A DNA stretch of 64,000 nucleotides. It comes from Rhizobium sp. BT04. GTDB lineage: Bacteria > Pseudomonadota > Alphaproteobacteria > Rhizobiales > Rhizobiaceae. The notes beneath the pieces were generated by a model, which was not told where the DNA came from, did not search any database, and worked only from the letters and a program-made list of their open reading frames with translations. This document shows, in pieces, positions 33,921-43,036 of the stretch; position 1 is the first letter of the stretch; every line of letters begins with the position of its first letter. Where the stretch lies: contig NZ_CP125652.1 in the NCBI RefSeq assembly GCF_030053135.1, forward strand, positions 2,328,001 through 2,392,000, in the 5' to 3' direction. The translations under genes and the position numbers were made by a program.

Positions 33921-34868
33921 TCAGAACGGAGAATCCGGGAAATAGAAGTCCTTGGCATTCTCCTTGGTGACGAGCGTTGCGTCGAGGATGTAGCTGCCGT
34001 GGACCGGCACCTGATCATAGAGCGCCGCCGCCGTCAGCTCCATTGCCGTACCGACCATTGCCGGCGGATAGAGAACGTCGACCGGGATCAGCTTGTCGCC
34101 GTCCATGACCTTCTTGACCATGTCCTTGGAGCCGGCACCGGCGACGACATACTTGATGTCGGTGCGCTTGGCCTGCTCGATCGCCTGCAGAACGCCGACG
34201 GCCATGTCGTCGTCCTGGCACCAGACGACATCGATCTTCTGATACTTCGTCAGGTAGTCCTGCATGACCTTGAAGGCATCGTCGCGGTTCCAGTTGCCGT
34301 ACTGACGGTCGAGAACCTTGACCTTGGAGCCGGCAATACCTTTGTCGAAACCGTCCTGGCGCTGCTGGTCGATCGGGATCGGCAGTCCGCGGATGATAAC
34401 GACCTCAGCTTCCGGGGTCTTTTCGGCAATGTACTTGCCCGCGACTTCGCCGAGCGCCGGGTTGTTGCCGGCGACATAGAGGTCGCGCACGGAATTGTCA
34501 TTGTTGCTCGGCGCACGGTCGACGAGGGCGACGAACTTGCCCTTGCCTTTGACTTCCTTGATGGCGTTGACGAGCGGATCCGGATCCGACGGCAGAATGA
34601 CCAGGGCGTCGATACCCTGCGTCTCGAGATCCTGCACGGCGTTTGCCTGGCTTGCGGCATCCGGCGAGGTCTTGACGATAACGTTGAGACCGGGATGTTC
34701 GGCCATCAGCAGTTTGGCGACGCGTTCGGCATGGAAGACAACGCCCGAGGTCCAGCCGTGGTCGGCGGCCGGGATGGAGACGCCGATCGTGAATTTCTTG
34801 TCCTGGGCGTGAGCGGCGCCGGCGAATGTCACCGCCGCAACCGCGAGACCCAACATCAATTTCCGCAT
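33921..34868 (-). CDS. Sugar ABC transporter periplasmic binding protein (RbsB class)
   Basis: 315 aa. The signal peptide (MRKLMLGLAVAAVTFAGAAHA) is followed by a two-lobe type I binding protein: FTIGVSIPAADHGWTSGV near residues 25-42, the middle DALVILPSDPDPLVNAI near 88-104, VALVDRAPSN near 113-122, and the hinge DVVWCQDDDMAVGVLQAI near 217-234. The start at 34868 has GGGAGG upstream; the open frame extends 12 codons further. It is the last gene of the importer operon. Ribose-like pentoses or polyols are plausible substrates. Confidence 0.92.
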   Translation of the reverse strand: MRKLMLGLAVAAVTFAGAAHAQDKKFTIGVSIPAADHGWTSGVVFHAERVAKLLMAEHPGLNVIVKTSPDAASQANAVQDLETQGIDALVILPSDPDPLVNAIKEVKGKGKFVALVDRAPSNNDNSVRDLYVAGNNPALGEVAGKYIAEKTPEAEVVIIRGLPIPIDQQRQDGFDKGIAGSKVKVLDRQYGNWNRDDAFKVMQDYLTKYQKIDVVWCQDDDMAVGVLQAIEQAKRTDIKYVVAGAGSKDMVKKVMDGDKLIPVDVLYPPAMVGTAMELTAAALYDQVPVHGSYILDATLVTKENAKDFYFPDSPF

Positions 34869-34950
34869 GCTATTTCCTCCCAATGATTTCAGGGACTTTT
34901 CCATACCGGACCGGACGCCCTGTAAACCCGGTCAAATGCAAGCGGTCAGA

Positions 34951-35955
34951 TCATGATTTGCGCACCAGCGAGCGCTGCACGAACATGGCGATGATGATGA
35001 TCGCACCCTGGATGGCGCCGATCAGATACTCGCTGATGAAATTCGAAAGCAGCATGATGTTGCCGACCAGTTCGAGAATGAAGGCGCCGCAGATCGTGCC
35101 CCAGACCCTGCCCGCGCCACCCTTGAGCGCCGTACCGCCGACGACGACAGCCGTAATCGCCTGCAACTCCCACAGGATGCCCGTCGTCGCCGACGTCGAG
35201 CCGAGTCTGGGAACATAGAGCAGCACGGCAATGGCGACGCACAGTCCCTGGATGACGAAGGCGATCGTCCTGACACGGTTGACCGCGATACCGGAATAGC
35301 GGGCGACATCGCTGTTTGATCCCACCGCGACGACGTGGCGCCCATAACGGGTGCGATAGAGGATGAAGGCCGCAACCGCGGTCACTGCCAGGATCACCAC
35401 GATCGGCACCGGTATGCCGGCAATATTGCCGAAATAGGCAGGACGATAGAGCGTCTGGATATCGGCGGAGCGAAGGGTGATCGCGCCGCCCTGCGACAGC
35501 CATGTCGTCAGACCGCGATATATGCCCATCGTGCCGAGCGTCGCGATGAAAGGCTCGATCTTGCCCACCGTGGTGATCAGGCCGTTCGCCAGACCGCAAA
35601 GCGAACCGGCGACCATCGTGAAGACGACCGCAACCGTCAGCATCAGGGCCGGGTTTTCGATGGCGCCCGAATTCATCAGCAGGATCATTAGGCTGGCGAC
35701 AAAGGCCACCATCGAGCCCACCGACAGGTCGAGATCACCTGCCGAGATCACGAAGGTCGCGCCGACCGCAATGATAGCGATGAAGGCGCTGCGCGTCGCG
35801 ACATTGGCAAGGTTGGTGATGCCGATGAAATTGGGATTGACCAGAGCTCCGACGATCAGGAGCAAGGCCAGGGCGACGAAGGGTGCCACCGCTCGCAGGT
35901 CGACATCCCGCCAGGACCGGCGCCGGATTTCCCTGGTCTCCTCGTTGACACTCAT
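34951..35955 (-). CDS. Sugar ABC transporter permease (RbsC class)
   Basis: 334 aa with about nine to ten membrane helices. RbsC motifs are visible: AGDLDLSVGSMVAFVASLM near residues 72-90, GKIEPFIATLGTMGIYRGLT near 130-149, and the EAA-like loop GSNSDVARYSGIAVNR near 212-227. The ATG at 35955 is 12 bases after GGAGG; a TTG at 35961 has better spacing and may be the true start. It sits between the ATPase and binding-protein genes. Confidence 0.91.
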   Translation of the reverse strand: MSVNEETREIRRRSWRDVDLRAVAPFVALALLLIVGALVNPNFIGITNLANVATRSAFIAIIAVGATFVISAGDLDLSVGSMVAFVASLMILLMNSGAIENPALMLTVAVVFTMVAGSLCGLANGLITTVGKIEPFIATLGTMGIYRGLTTWLSQGGAITLRSADIQTLYRPAYFGNIAGIPVPIVVILAVTAVAAFILYRTRYGRHVVAVGSNSDVARYSGIAVNRVRTIAFVIQGLCVAIAVLLYVPRLGSTSATTGILWELQAITAVVVGGTALKGGAGRVWGTICGAFILELVGNIMLLSNFISEYLIGAIQGAIIIIAMFVQRSLVRKS

Positions 35956-36033
35956 TTCCAAAACCAACCTCCCGTCCCGTATTTTATGGGCATCTTATCT
36001 CTCGTCCTGATCGGCGAAGCCCTGCTGTCGCCC

Positions 36034-37560
36034 TCAGGCGGCCGCCTTCTTCTTGAGCCCGGCGGCGTAACGCATGATCTCCTGCTCGGAAATCTCGTCT
36101 CCCTCGAGCATGCCGACGATACGTCCTTCACGCATCACCGCCACTCTCGTGCAGAGGCCGATGACCTCCGGCATCTCCGAGGACACGACGATGATCGACC
36201 GGCCGTCCCGGGCGAGCGCCGAGATGAAATGATAGATCTGCTGCTTGGTGCCGACATCGATGCCGCGCGTCGGCTCGTCGATGATGATGATCTGAGGCTC
36301 GGTCTCCATGACCTTGGCCAACAGCAGCTTCTGCTGGTTTCCCCCCGACATGCGGCCGGCTACGATATTGCCGTCGCGAACCCTGATGTCGAAGCGGCGC
36401 TTGGCCTTTGCCATCGCGGCCGCCTCGCTGCCCGGGCTGAGATAGCCGTGGCGAGCGTGCCTTTCGAGCGATTGCAATGTCAGATTGGCCACCATGCCGG
36501 AGCGCAGCAGCAGCCCCTTCGACTTGCGGTCCTTGGTCATATAGGCGAGCCCGCAGCGATTGGCGGCATGCACGTCGCCGGAGGGAACCGTCTCACCCTT
36601 GATGACAACCTCGCCGTCAAGACGGCTTCGCAAGCCGGCGATCGCTTCCATCAGCTCGGTGCGGCCGGAGCCGATCATGCCAGAGAAGCCGATGATCTCG
36701 CCCTTGCGCACCTCGAAGCTCGCATCCTTCACATAGCCCGTCGACACCGAGGCAACGCGGAGAACGACCTCCTCGTCCACGTCAGGTTCGACCTTGGCGG
36801 GATAAAGGCTGGAAAGTTCGCGGCCGACCATCAGCTGCGCGATCGATTCCCCGTCGAGAATGGAGGTCGGGGACGTCTTGATCCACTGGCCGTCGCGCAG
36901 CACCGTGACCCGATCGGTCAATTCCATGACCTCGTCGAGCTTGTGCGACACGAAAACGAAGCTCGTGCCCTGATCGCGCAGCTTGCGGACCTGCTTGAAC
37001 AGCATATTGGTCTCTTCCCGCGACAAGACGGCGGTCGGCTCATCCATGAACACGACCCGCGCATCGCGGCTGATGGCCTTGGCGATTTCGACCATCTGTT
37101 TGTCGGCGATGGAAAGCGTGCTGATCAGCGCATTCTCGTCGACATGCGAACCGAGCACATCGAGAACCTTGCGGGTTTCCGACCGCATATATTTGCGGTC
37201 GAGCACACCGAAGCGCGTCACTTCTCGCCCGAGGAACAGGCTCTCCGTGACGGTCAGATGGTCGGCCAGGTTGAATTCCTGGTGAATGATGACGATGCCA
37301 AGCGCCTCGGCAGCGCCGTTGGGCGGCAGCACCACGGGCTTGCCGTCGAGCAGGATCTCGCCGGAACTTGCCTGCTCGAAACCGGACAATACCTTGACGA
37401 GAGTGGATTTGCCGGCGCCGTTTTCACCCATCAGCGCATGGATTTCGCCGGCCCGGAGATCGAAGTTCACGCTGAAGAGGACCTGCACCCCACTGAAGGA
37501 TTTGCATATGCGCCTGGCGGACAGCACCACGGGTGCGGTGTCGGCGGCTTCCACGGTCAT
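36034..37560 (-). CDS. Sugar ABC transporter duplicated ATPase (RbsA class)
   Basis: 508 aa with two ATP-binding cassettes. The first has Walker A GENGAGKST (about 45-53), signature LSIADKQMVEI and Walker B VVFMDEPTAV. The second starts near 270 with a degenerate Walker A (GMIGSGRTEL), then MSGGNQQKLLLAK and IIIIDEPTRGIDVG. A weakened second P-loop is normal for RbsA. The ATG at 37560 has a perfect GGAGGA. It is the first gene of the operon, divergent from the LacI repressor across two operator sites. Confidence 0.94.
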   Translation of the reverse strand: MTVEAADTAPVVLSARRICKSFSGVQVLFSVNFDLRAGEIHALMGENGAGKSTLVKVLSGFEQASSGEILLDGKPVVLPPNGAAEALGIVIIHQEFNLADHLTVTESLFLGREVTRFGVLDRKYMRSETRKVLDVLGSHVDENALISTLSIADKQMVEIAKAISRDARVVFMDEPTAVLSREETNMLFKQVRKLRDQGTSFVFVSHKLDEVMELTDRVTVLRDGQWIKTSPTSILDGESIAQLMVGRELSSLYPAKVEPDVDEEVVLRVASVSTGYVKDASFEVRKGEIIGFSGMIGSGRTELMEAIAGLRSRLDGEVVIKGETVPSGDVHAANRCGLAYMTKDRKSKGLLLRSGMVANLTLQSLERHARHGYLSPGSEAAAMAKAKRRFDIRVRDGNIVAGRMSGGNQQKLLLAKVMETEPQIIIIDEPTRGIDVGTKQQIYHFISALARDGRSIIVVSSEMPEVIGLCTRVAVMREGRIVGMLEGDEISEQEIMRYAAGLKKKAAA

Positions 37561-37601
37561 CTGTTCCTCCCCCAAGCGGCTCTCCATCCGCTCTGGATCT
37601 T

Positions 37602-37638
37602 ATGTAAACCTTTACATACATCGTGTAAAGGTTTACAT
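37602..37638. promoter_or_regulatory. Two LacI-type operators, 21 bp apart, between the ABC operon and lacI
   Basis: ATGTAAACCTTTACAT (37602-37617) and TGTAAAGGTTTACAT (37624-37638) are both palindromic except for the centre pair and are reverse complements of each other. Their centres are 21 bp apart, two helical turns, so two repressor dimers could bind the same DNA face. They lie 42 bp before the ATPase start and 92 bp before the lacI start. Confidence 0.8.
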
Positions 37639-37729
37639 CATTGATTTGCACAGATCCGTTGAAGCCTGCCTTTGACCTCTCGACAAGTCTGTGTAGTGTC
37701 GCGGCGAAGACAGCCCAAGGCAGAGCTCA

Positions 37730-38761
37730 GTGTCGAATTCCACGCCCGCAACAATCGAAGACGTCGCCCGGATCGCCGAGGTCTCCATTGCGACGGTGTC
37801 CCGGGCGATCCACATGCCCGAGAAGGTCGCCAACTCCACCCGCCTCAAAGTCAACCAGGCGATCGCCATCACCGGTTATACGACCAATGCCATGGCCCGC
37901 AGCCTGAGGCTCGGCCGCTCCAACATGATCCTGGTCGTGGCGCCCGATATCGGCGACCCCAATTTCTCCAATATTCTCGTCGGGCTGGAGAACGAGGCGC
38001 GCGCGCACGGCTACGGCATCCTCATCGGCCACACCCAGAACGACGCCCAGCGCGGGCTGGAATATCTGAAATTCTTGAATTCCAACCAGGCTGCCGGGCT
38101 GATCCTGTTCACCGGCATCCTGCCCTTTGGGCATCAGACGATGACGGCGCGGCTGCCGCCGAGCGTCGGCGTTTTCGAGCCCGTCTTCAATGGCGGCATT
38201 CCCTATGTCGGCGTCGACGACACCGAGGGCGCTCGCAAAGCGGTGGACCTGCTGCTGGCCGAAGGGCATCGCAAGATCGCCTTCATCGGCGATTCGCGCA
38301 CCCGGCTTGCCTATACCAGACGCCGCATGGGTTATGATGCCGGCCTCGACGCCGCCGGTATCCCGCCCGACTTGCGGATCGTTCTCGAAGGCGACGGCAC
38401 GATCGAAAGCGGGCGGCATGCGGTCGAACAGCTTTTCATGCGCGACACGCTTCCCACCGCCTTCATGTGCGTCAACGACCAGACCGCGATCGGCGTCATG
38501 ATCGGGCTCGGCGCGCGTGGCTACGACATTCCGCGGGATTTCTCGGTGACCGGTTTCGACGACGTGCCGCAGGCCGTCTTCATATCGCCGCCGCTGACCA
38601 CGATCCGCCAGCCGAGAACGGCAATCGGCAAGCAGGCGATGGCGCTGCTGCTGGAACTCCTGTCCGATGGCCGCCCGACCGAAACGGAAATCCTGCTGAG
38701 GGCGGATCTGGTGGTTCGAAACTCCGTCTCCGCGCCGTCGCGCAACTGGTCGAAGCGTTGA
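37730..38761 (+). CDS. LacI-family repressor of the sugar ABC operon
   Basis: 343 aa. The HTH at residues 7-30 (ATIEDVARIAEVSIATVSRA) is followed by the hinge YTTNAMARSLRLGRS and a sugar-binding domain with NDQTAIGVMIGL and FSVTGFDDVPQA. The GTG start at 37730 has AAGG nine bases upstream. It is transcribed away from the ABC importer; the paired operators between them indicate that it represses both the importer and itself, with the transported sugar as likely inducer (inference). Confidence 0.92.
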   Translation: MSNSTPATIEDVARIAEVSIATVSRAIHMPEKVANSTRLKVNQAIAITGYTTNAMARSLRLGRSNMILVVAPDIGDPNFSNILVGLENEARAHGYGILIGHTQNDAQRGLEYLKFLNSNQAAGLILFTGILPFGHQTMTARLPPSVGVFEPVFNGGIPYVGVDDTEGARKAVDLLLAEGHRKIAFIGDSRTRLAYTRRRMGYDAGLDAAGIPPDLRIVLEGDGTIESGRHAVEQLFMRDTLPTAFMCVNDQTAIGVMIGLGARGYDIPRDFSVTGFDDVPQAVFISPPLTTIRQPRTAIGKQAMALLLELLSDGRPTETEILLRADLVVRNSVSAPSRNWSKR

Positions 38762-38807
38762 ACGGATTAGGCTGAAAGCTTCCCGCCGCACCCGGTCGGA
38801 AAGGGTT

Positions 38808-38841
38808 TGCGCCGGCGGCGGGTGACCGCCGGCGCATTTTA
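38808..38841 (+). terminator. Terminator between the LacI gene and xylA
   Basis: TGCGCCGGCGG and CCGCCGGCGCA form an 11-bp perfect stem with a 7-base loop, followed by TTTTAT on the + strand. It lies between the convergent lacI and xylA genes. Confidence 0.85.
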
Positions 38842-40152
38842 TCAGACGTAACGGTTGACGATATTCTCGAGCAGTTCCTGCTTGCCCGATCTCGGCTGTG
38901 GGTTGACATCCTTGCTCTCGACCCAATGGGCGATCTCGCCCAGCGAATATTCGCCGCGGAAGAGCTTTTGGCTTTCAGCCGAATCCCATCCGGCGTAGCG
39001 GTCCGCGAGCGGCTGCGAGAGCGCCTTGTCCTCGATCATCTTGGCCGCAGCCTTGAGGCCGCGGGCGCAGCAATCCATACCCCCGATATGGCCGATCAGC
39101 AGATCGGCCGGATCGAGCGACTGGCGGCGCAGCTTCGAGTCGAAGTTGGTGCCGCCGGTCTTGAAGCCGCCGCCTGCCAGGACGTGATAGTAGGCAAGCG
39201 CCATTTCGGGAACATTGTTCGGGAACTGGTCGGTGTCCCAGCCGGACTGGTAGTCGTTGCGGTTCATGTCGATCGAGCCGAAGATGCCGAGCGCGTTGGC
39301 GAGCGCCAGCTCATGCTCGAAGGAGTGACCGGCAAGGATGGCGTGGCCCTGCTCGATATTGAGCTTCACCTCGTTTTCAAGGCCATGCTTCTTGAGGAAG
39401 CCGTAGACGGTGGCAACGTCGTAATCATACTGGTGCTTGGTTGGCTCCTGCGGCTTCGGCTCGATCAGGATGGTGCCCTTGTAGCCGATCTTATGCTTGT
39501 ATTCGACGACGAGGTTGAGGAAGCGTCCGAGCTGGTCGAGCTCGCGGCCGATATCGGTGTTGAGCAGCGTCTCGTAGCCTTCGCGGCCGCCCCAGAGCAC
39601 GTAGTTCTCACCGCCGAGCTTCTGCGTGGCGTCGATGCAGGTCTTGACCGTCGCAGCAGCGAAAGCAAAGACATCCGGATCCGGATTGGTGGCTGCACCC
39701 GACATATAGCGGCGGTGCGAAAACAGGTTCGCCGTGCCCCAGAGCAGTTTGGTGCCGGTGGCGGCCTGCTTTTCGGCGAAATAATCGACGATCTCGTTGA
39801 GGTTCCTGGTGTTCTCGGCAAAGTTCTTGCCCTCGGGACGCACGTCGGCGTCATGGAAGCAATAATAGGGCGCGCCGAGCAGCGAGAAGAATTCGAAGGC
39901 GACGTCGGCCTTCAGCTTGGCGGCCTTCATCGTGTCCTCGAACCAGGGACGCAGGAAGGTCTGGCCGCCGAAGGGGTCGCCGCCCGGCCAGGTGAAGGTG
40001 TGCCAGTAGGCCACCGCAAAGCGCAGATGGTCTTCCATGCGTTTGCCCAGGACGATCTCGTCCGGCTGGTAATAGCGGAAGGCCAGCGGATTGGTGCTGT
40101 CGGGGCCTTCGTATTTTACTTTCTGGATATCGCCGAAAAATCCGGTGCTCAT
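38842..40152 (-). CDS. xylA: Xylose isomerase
   Basis: 436 aa, a class II (long) xylose isomerase that converts D-xylose to D-xylulose. Active-site elements are visible: [11 protein letters not shown] near residues 53-63, [10 protein letters not shown] near 99-108, [14 protein letters not shown] near 228-241 with metal glutamates, the metal region [18 protein letters not shown] near 264-281, and SIDMNRND near 292-299 with the metal aspartate. GGAGA seven bases before the ATG supports the start. It lies 177 bp after xylB, separated by a palindromic repeat, and ends at a shared terminator. Confidence 0.96.
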   Translation of the reverse strand: MSTGFFGDIQKVKYEGPDSTNPLAFRYYQPDEIVLGKRMEDHLRFAVAYWHTFTWPGGDPFGGQTFLRPWFEDTMKAAKLKADVAFEFFSLLGAPYYCFHDADVRPEGKNFAENTRNLNEIVDYFAEKQAATGTKLLWGTANLFSHRRYMSGAATNPDPDVFAFAAATVKTCIDATQKLGGENYVLWGGREGYETLLNTDIGRELDQLGRFLNLVVEYKHKIGYKGTILIEPKPQEPTKHQYDYDVATVYGFLKKHGLENEVKLNIEQGHAILAGHSFEHELALANALGIFGSIDMNRNDYQSGWDTDQFPNNVPEMALAYYHVLAGGGFKTGGTNFDSKLRRQSLDPADLLIGHIGGMDCCARGLKAAAKMIEDKALSQPLADRYAGWDSAESQKLFRGEYSLGEIAHWVESKDVNPQPRSGKQELLENIVNRYV

Positions 40153-40211
40153 GTCAGGTCTCCTTGGGTTCGTATCTTTTCGAAGTTCTGAATTGTTGGT
40201 CTACGCCAGAG

Positions 40212-40316
40212 GCCCCTCATCCGACCCTTCGGGCCACCTTCTCCCCGGGTCCGAAGGACGGGTCGAGACGCGTGGCTCGACCCCGGTCGGTGCCCGGCAG
40301 GCGGATGAGCGGGCCG
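40212..40316. repeat. C-rich palindromic intergenic repeat between xylB and xylA
   Basis: It opens GGCCCCTCATCCG and closes CGGATGAGCGGGCC, with inner stems such as GACCCTTCGGG and CCGAAGGACGGGTC. It resembles the element at 32457-32594. In an operon transcript it could form a structure that changes the xylB/xylA ratio. Confidence 0.65.
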
Positions 40317-40329
40317 CTGGCTCCGGTTT

Positions 40330-41784
40330 CTAATGCGCCAGCGACTTGATCGCCGGATAGAGCGCCCGATAGCGCTTGTAGGCATCCTCGTAAGCGCCGG
40401 TCAGCGCCAACACCGGTTCGATCGTGCCTGACGTTACCGGCGGCGTGCAGACGGCGATCGGGTCTGCCCCTGTTGCGGCGATCAGGCCGAGGCGGGCGGC
40501 GCCGAAGGCCGCGCCGAAATCGCCGTCGGCGGGCAGGTCGACGGGAACGCCGAGGGCGGTCGCGATCGACGCCAGCCAGTAACGCGAGCGCGAACCGCCG
40601 CCGATTGCCGTGACCCGGGATATGTTGGTGCCGGCCGAACGCAGCGCTTCGAGATTGTCACGGATGGCGAAGGCGACACCTTCGAGCACCGCCTGGGTGA
40701 GCACGACACGGCTGCTTTCATGTTCGAGGCCGATGAAGACGCCGCGGATGACGGCGTCATTGTGCGGCGTGCGTTCGCCGGAGAGATAGGGTAGGAAGGT
40801 GACGCCTGTGGGCGCCTTCAGCGTCTCGCCGAGCTCACCGGTAAGATCGGCGGCCGATTTGCCGGTGACGCCGGAATGCCAGTTGAGCGCATCGGTGGCC
40901 GACAGGATGACGCCCATCTGATGCCAGGTGTTCGGCAGCGCATGGCAGAAGGCATGCACGGCGCTTTCCGGCTTCGGCAGGTAAGAGCCGTTGGCGGCAA
41001 ACAGCACGCCCGAAGTGCCGAGCGAAACGAAGGCGGCTCCGTCGCTGACCGTGCCCATGCCGCAGGCCGAGGCCGCATTGTCGCCCGCGCCGCCGGCAAC
41101 GACGACATCGCCTGATATGCCCCATTGCGCCGCGAGTTCAGACCGCAGCTTGCCGGCCTGCTCGGTGCCTTCGACGAGCGCCGGCATCTGCTCTTGGGAA
41201 AGACCGGTGGCGGCAAGCAGCTCGGACGACCACGCGCGCTTGCCGGTGTCGAGCCAGGAGGTGCCGGCCGAATCCGACATTTCGGAGATATATTCCCCGG
41301 TCAGCCAAAGACGCAGATAGTCCTTCGGCAACAGCACCTTGGCGATCTTAGCAAAGACAGCGGGCTCGTGCTTTGCGACCCAGGCGAGCTTCGGCGCCGT
41401 GAAACCGGGGAAGACGATGTTGCCGGTGAGCGCGCGGAAGCGCGGATCGGCATCGAGTGCCGCGGCCTCGATGTAGCTGCGCGTGTCGTTCCAGAGGATG
41501 CACGGGCGCAGGACCTTGTCGCTGGCATCGATGAGCGTCGCGCCGTGCATCTGGCCGGAAAGGCCGATACCCCTGACCGCGGCCAGCTCTTTCGGATGCT
41601 TCGCCTTGAGGCCGGCGACAGCCTCCTCGGTGGCACGCGCCCAGTGGGCCGGCTCCTGCTCCGACCAGCCGGAATGCGGACGCGAAACGTCGAGCGAACC
41701 ATTGGCCGAGCCGACGATCTTTTGATCGCCGTCGATCAGCATCGCCTTGACGCCGGAGGTTCCGAGATCGAGACCGAGATACAT
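40330..41784 (-). CDS. xylB: Xylulokinase
   Basis: 484 aa FGGY-family kinase that phosphorylates D-xylulose to xylulose-5-phosphate. The N-terminal phosphate loop is LGLDLGTSGVKAMLID (residues 3-18). SGQMHGATLID near 75-85 is a xylulokinase signature. The catalytic aspartate lies in VVAGGAGDNAASACG near 225-239. The ATP-binding AIGGGSRSRYWLASIATALG lies near 390-409. GGAGA before the ATG supports the start. It begins 19 bp after the LacI-type gene and precedes xylA, forming lacI-xylB-xylA. Confidence 0.95.
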   Translation of the reverse strand: MYLGLDLGTSGVKAMLIDGDQKIVGSANGSLDVSRPHSGWSEQEPAHWARATEEAVAGLKAKHPKELAAVRGIGLSGQMHGATLIDASDKVLRPCILWNDTRSYIEAAALDADPRFRALTGNIVFPGFTAPKLAWVAKHEPAVFAKIAKVLLPKDYLRLWLTGEYISEMSDSAGTSWLDTGKRAWSSELLAATGLSQEQMPALVEGTEQAGKLRSELAAQWGISGDVVVAGGAGDNAASACGMGTVSDGAAFVSLGTSGVLFAANGSYLPKPESAVHAFCHALPNTWHQMGVILSATDALNWHSGVTGKSAADLTGELGETLKAPTGVTFLPYLSGERTPHNDAVIRGVFIGLEHESSRVVLTQAVLEGVAFAIRDNLEALRSAGTNISRVTAIGGGSRSRYWLASIATALGVPVDLPADGDFGAAFGAARLGLIAATGADPIAVCTPPVTSGTIEPVLALTGAYEDAYKRYRALYPAIKSLAH

Positions 41785-41803
41785 GGGGTATTCTCCTTTG
41801 CCG

Positions 41804-42829
41804 TTACGGCAGATTGTCTTTCAGGAATATGTCGAGGCGGATGCGCTCCTGCGCTTCAATGACGGCAAGCCCGTCTGCCTTGGCTTTCAGCACCCGGATC
41901 GCGCTGCGCACCTCATGGCCGGCGTCCTGGTTGAGGATCGCATCGATCGTGTTGTCGAGGAGTGCTGCGCGGGTGTGGGCGGTCAACTCGTGGGCAATCA
42001 CGGTCAGCGTCCGATCGACGGCTTTCTCCTTCAACGCCCGGATCAGCCCGCGATTGCCGGCGCCGAGGCTGTAGACGCCGACGATGCCGGCATTCCTGGC
42101 GAGCGCATCGGCAACGAGCCCATGGGCGACCTCCGGGTCGTCGCGGCCTTCGAGAACCGACAGGATCGCCAGATCCGGAAATTCCTCTGCTATAACGGCG
42201 GTGAAGCCCTCCAGCCGCTCGCGATGGTCGCGCACCAGCATGGAGCCGGCAAGCACCGCAATCTCGCCTTTTCGCGGCCCGAGAAATCGCCCGAGCAACC
42301 GGGCGGCGGTGCGGCCGGCAGCGATATTGTCGACGCCGGCATAGTGATGGCGCAGCGAGCCGGTGAGATCGGAAACCAGGGTGACGATGGGAAAACGCTC
42401 GCGCACCAGCCTGTCGACGGCGGCGCGTACTTCGGCCGCATCGGTCGCAACCAGCGCAATGCCGCAGGGCTTTTCCCGGGAAAGCCCTTCAAGCACGGAG
42501 ACGAGGGCGGCGGGATCGAAGGCCGGCACCTCGATGGTGCGGATATCGGTACGCTCGGCCGACGAACGGACGATCGCCTGCCGGATCTCGGCATTGAGCC
42601 CGTGCATGAAGGAATTGTCGCTGGCCGGAAGGATGAAGACCAGCGGATAGGTGCGCCCCTTGGCGAGATTGGCGGCGGCGACATCTCTGATATAACCGAG
42701 CTCACGGATCGCGTTCTCGACCTTCGCCCGCGTGACGTGACGCACACCGGGACGCTGGTTGAGAACCCGGTCGACAGTCGCGAGACTGACACCGGCGGCG
42801 GCAGCGATATCGTGAACAGTTGGCCTCAT
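41804..42829 (-). CDS. LacI-family regulator heading the xylB-xylA operon
   Basis: 341 aa. The HTH PTVHDIAAAAGVSLATVDRV occupies residues 3-22, and the rest is a type 3 periplasmic-binding-like effector domain. Of two adjacent ATGs, the one at 42829 has the better spacing from AGGAGGA. It is the first gene of the lacI-xylB-xylA unit (19 bp to xylB). A 20-bp palindrome 32 bp upstream is the likely autoregulatory operator, so the operon should be controlled by this protein, presumably with xylose or a derivative as inducer. Confidence 0.92.
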   Translation of the reverse strand: MRPTVHDIAAAAGVSLATVDRVLNQRPGVRHVTRAKVENAIRELGYIRDVAAANLAKGRTYPLVFILPASDNSFMHGLNAEIRQAIVRSSAERTDIRTIEVPAFDPAALVSVLEGLSREKPCGIALVATDAAEVRAAVDRLVRERFPIVTLVSDLTGSLRHHYAGVDNIAAGRTAARLLGRFLGPRKGEIAVLAGSMLVRDHRERLEGFTAVIAEEFPDLAILSVLEGRDDPEVAHGLVADALARNAGIVGVYSLGAGNRGLIRALKEKAVDRTLTVIAHELTAHTRAALLDNTIDAILNQDAGHEVRSAIRVLKAKADGLAVIEAQERIRLDIFLKDNLP

Positions 42830-42860
42830 CATTCCTCCTGACGAGACCATTAACGCCAAA

Positions 42861-42880
42861 TTTGATGTACGTAAATCAAA
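42861..42880. promoter_or_regulatory. LacI-type palindromic operator of lacI-xylB-xylA
   Basis: TTTGATGTACGTAAATCAAA is a 20-bp palindrome with one mismatched pair and a central TACGTA, 32 bp before the LacI start. The form fits a LacI-family site overlapping the promoter. Confidence 0.7.
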
Positions 42881-42987
42881 AAATCGAACAGGCCGGTTTC
42901 CTTGTCGATTTTCCGCATGGATGGCCCGGTTCGAACCGATCCGCCAGCGATCATTTTCCCGATGGCACGGAAGCTGGAAACCCGCAA

Positions 42988-43016
42988 CAAAAAGGCCCTC
43001 CGGAGAGGGCCTTTTC
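42988..43016 (-). terminator. Terminator of the emrAB operon
   Basis: AAAAGGCCCTC and GAGGGCCTTTT form an 11-bp stem with a 4-base loop and a T-rich tail, 20 bp after the MFS gene stop on the minus strand. The T/A symmetry could let it work in both directions. Confidence 0.85.
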
Positions 43017-43036
43017 AAACGGCGGCAGGCCGGAGG

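Noticed and set aside
35986..37644. 552-codon + strand frame opposite the sugar ABC ATPase
   Set aside because: Mirror of the ATPase gene; no domain features, and the sense gene has two complete cassettes and a perfect ribosome site.
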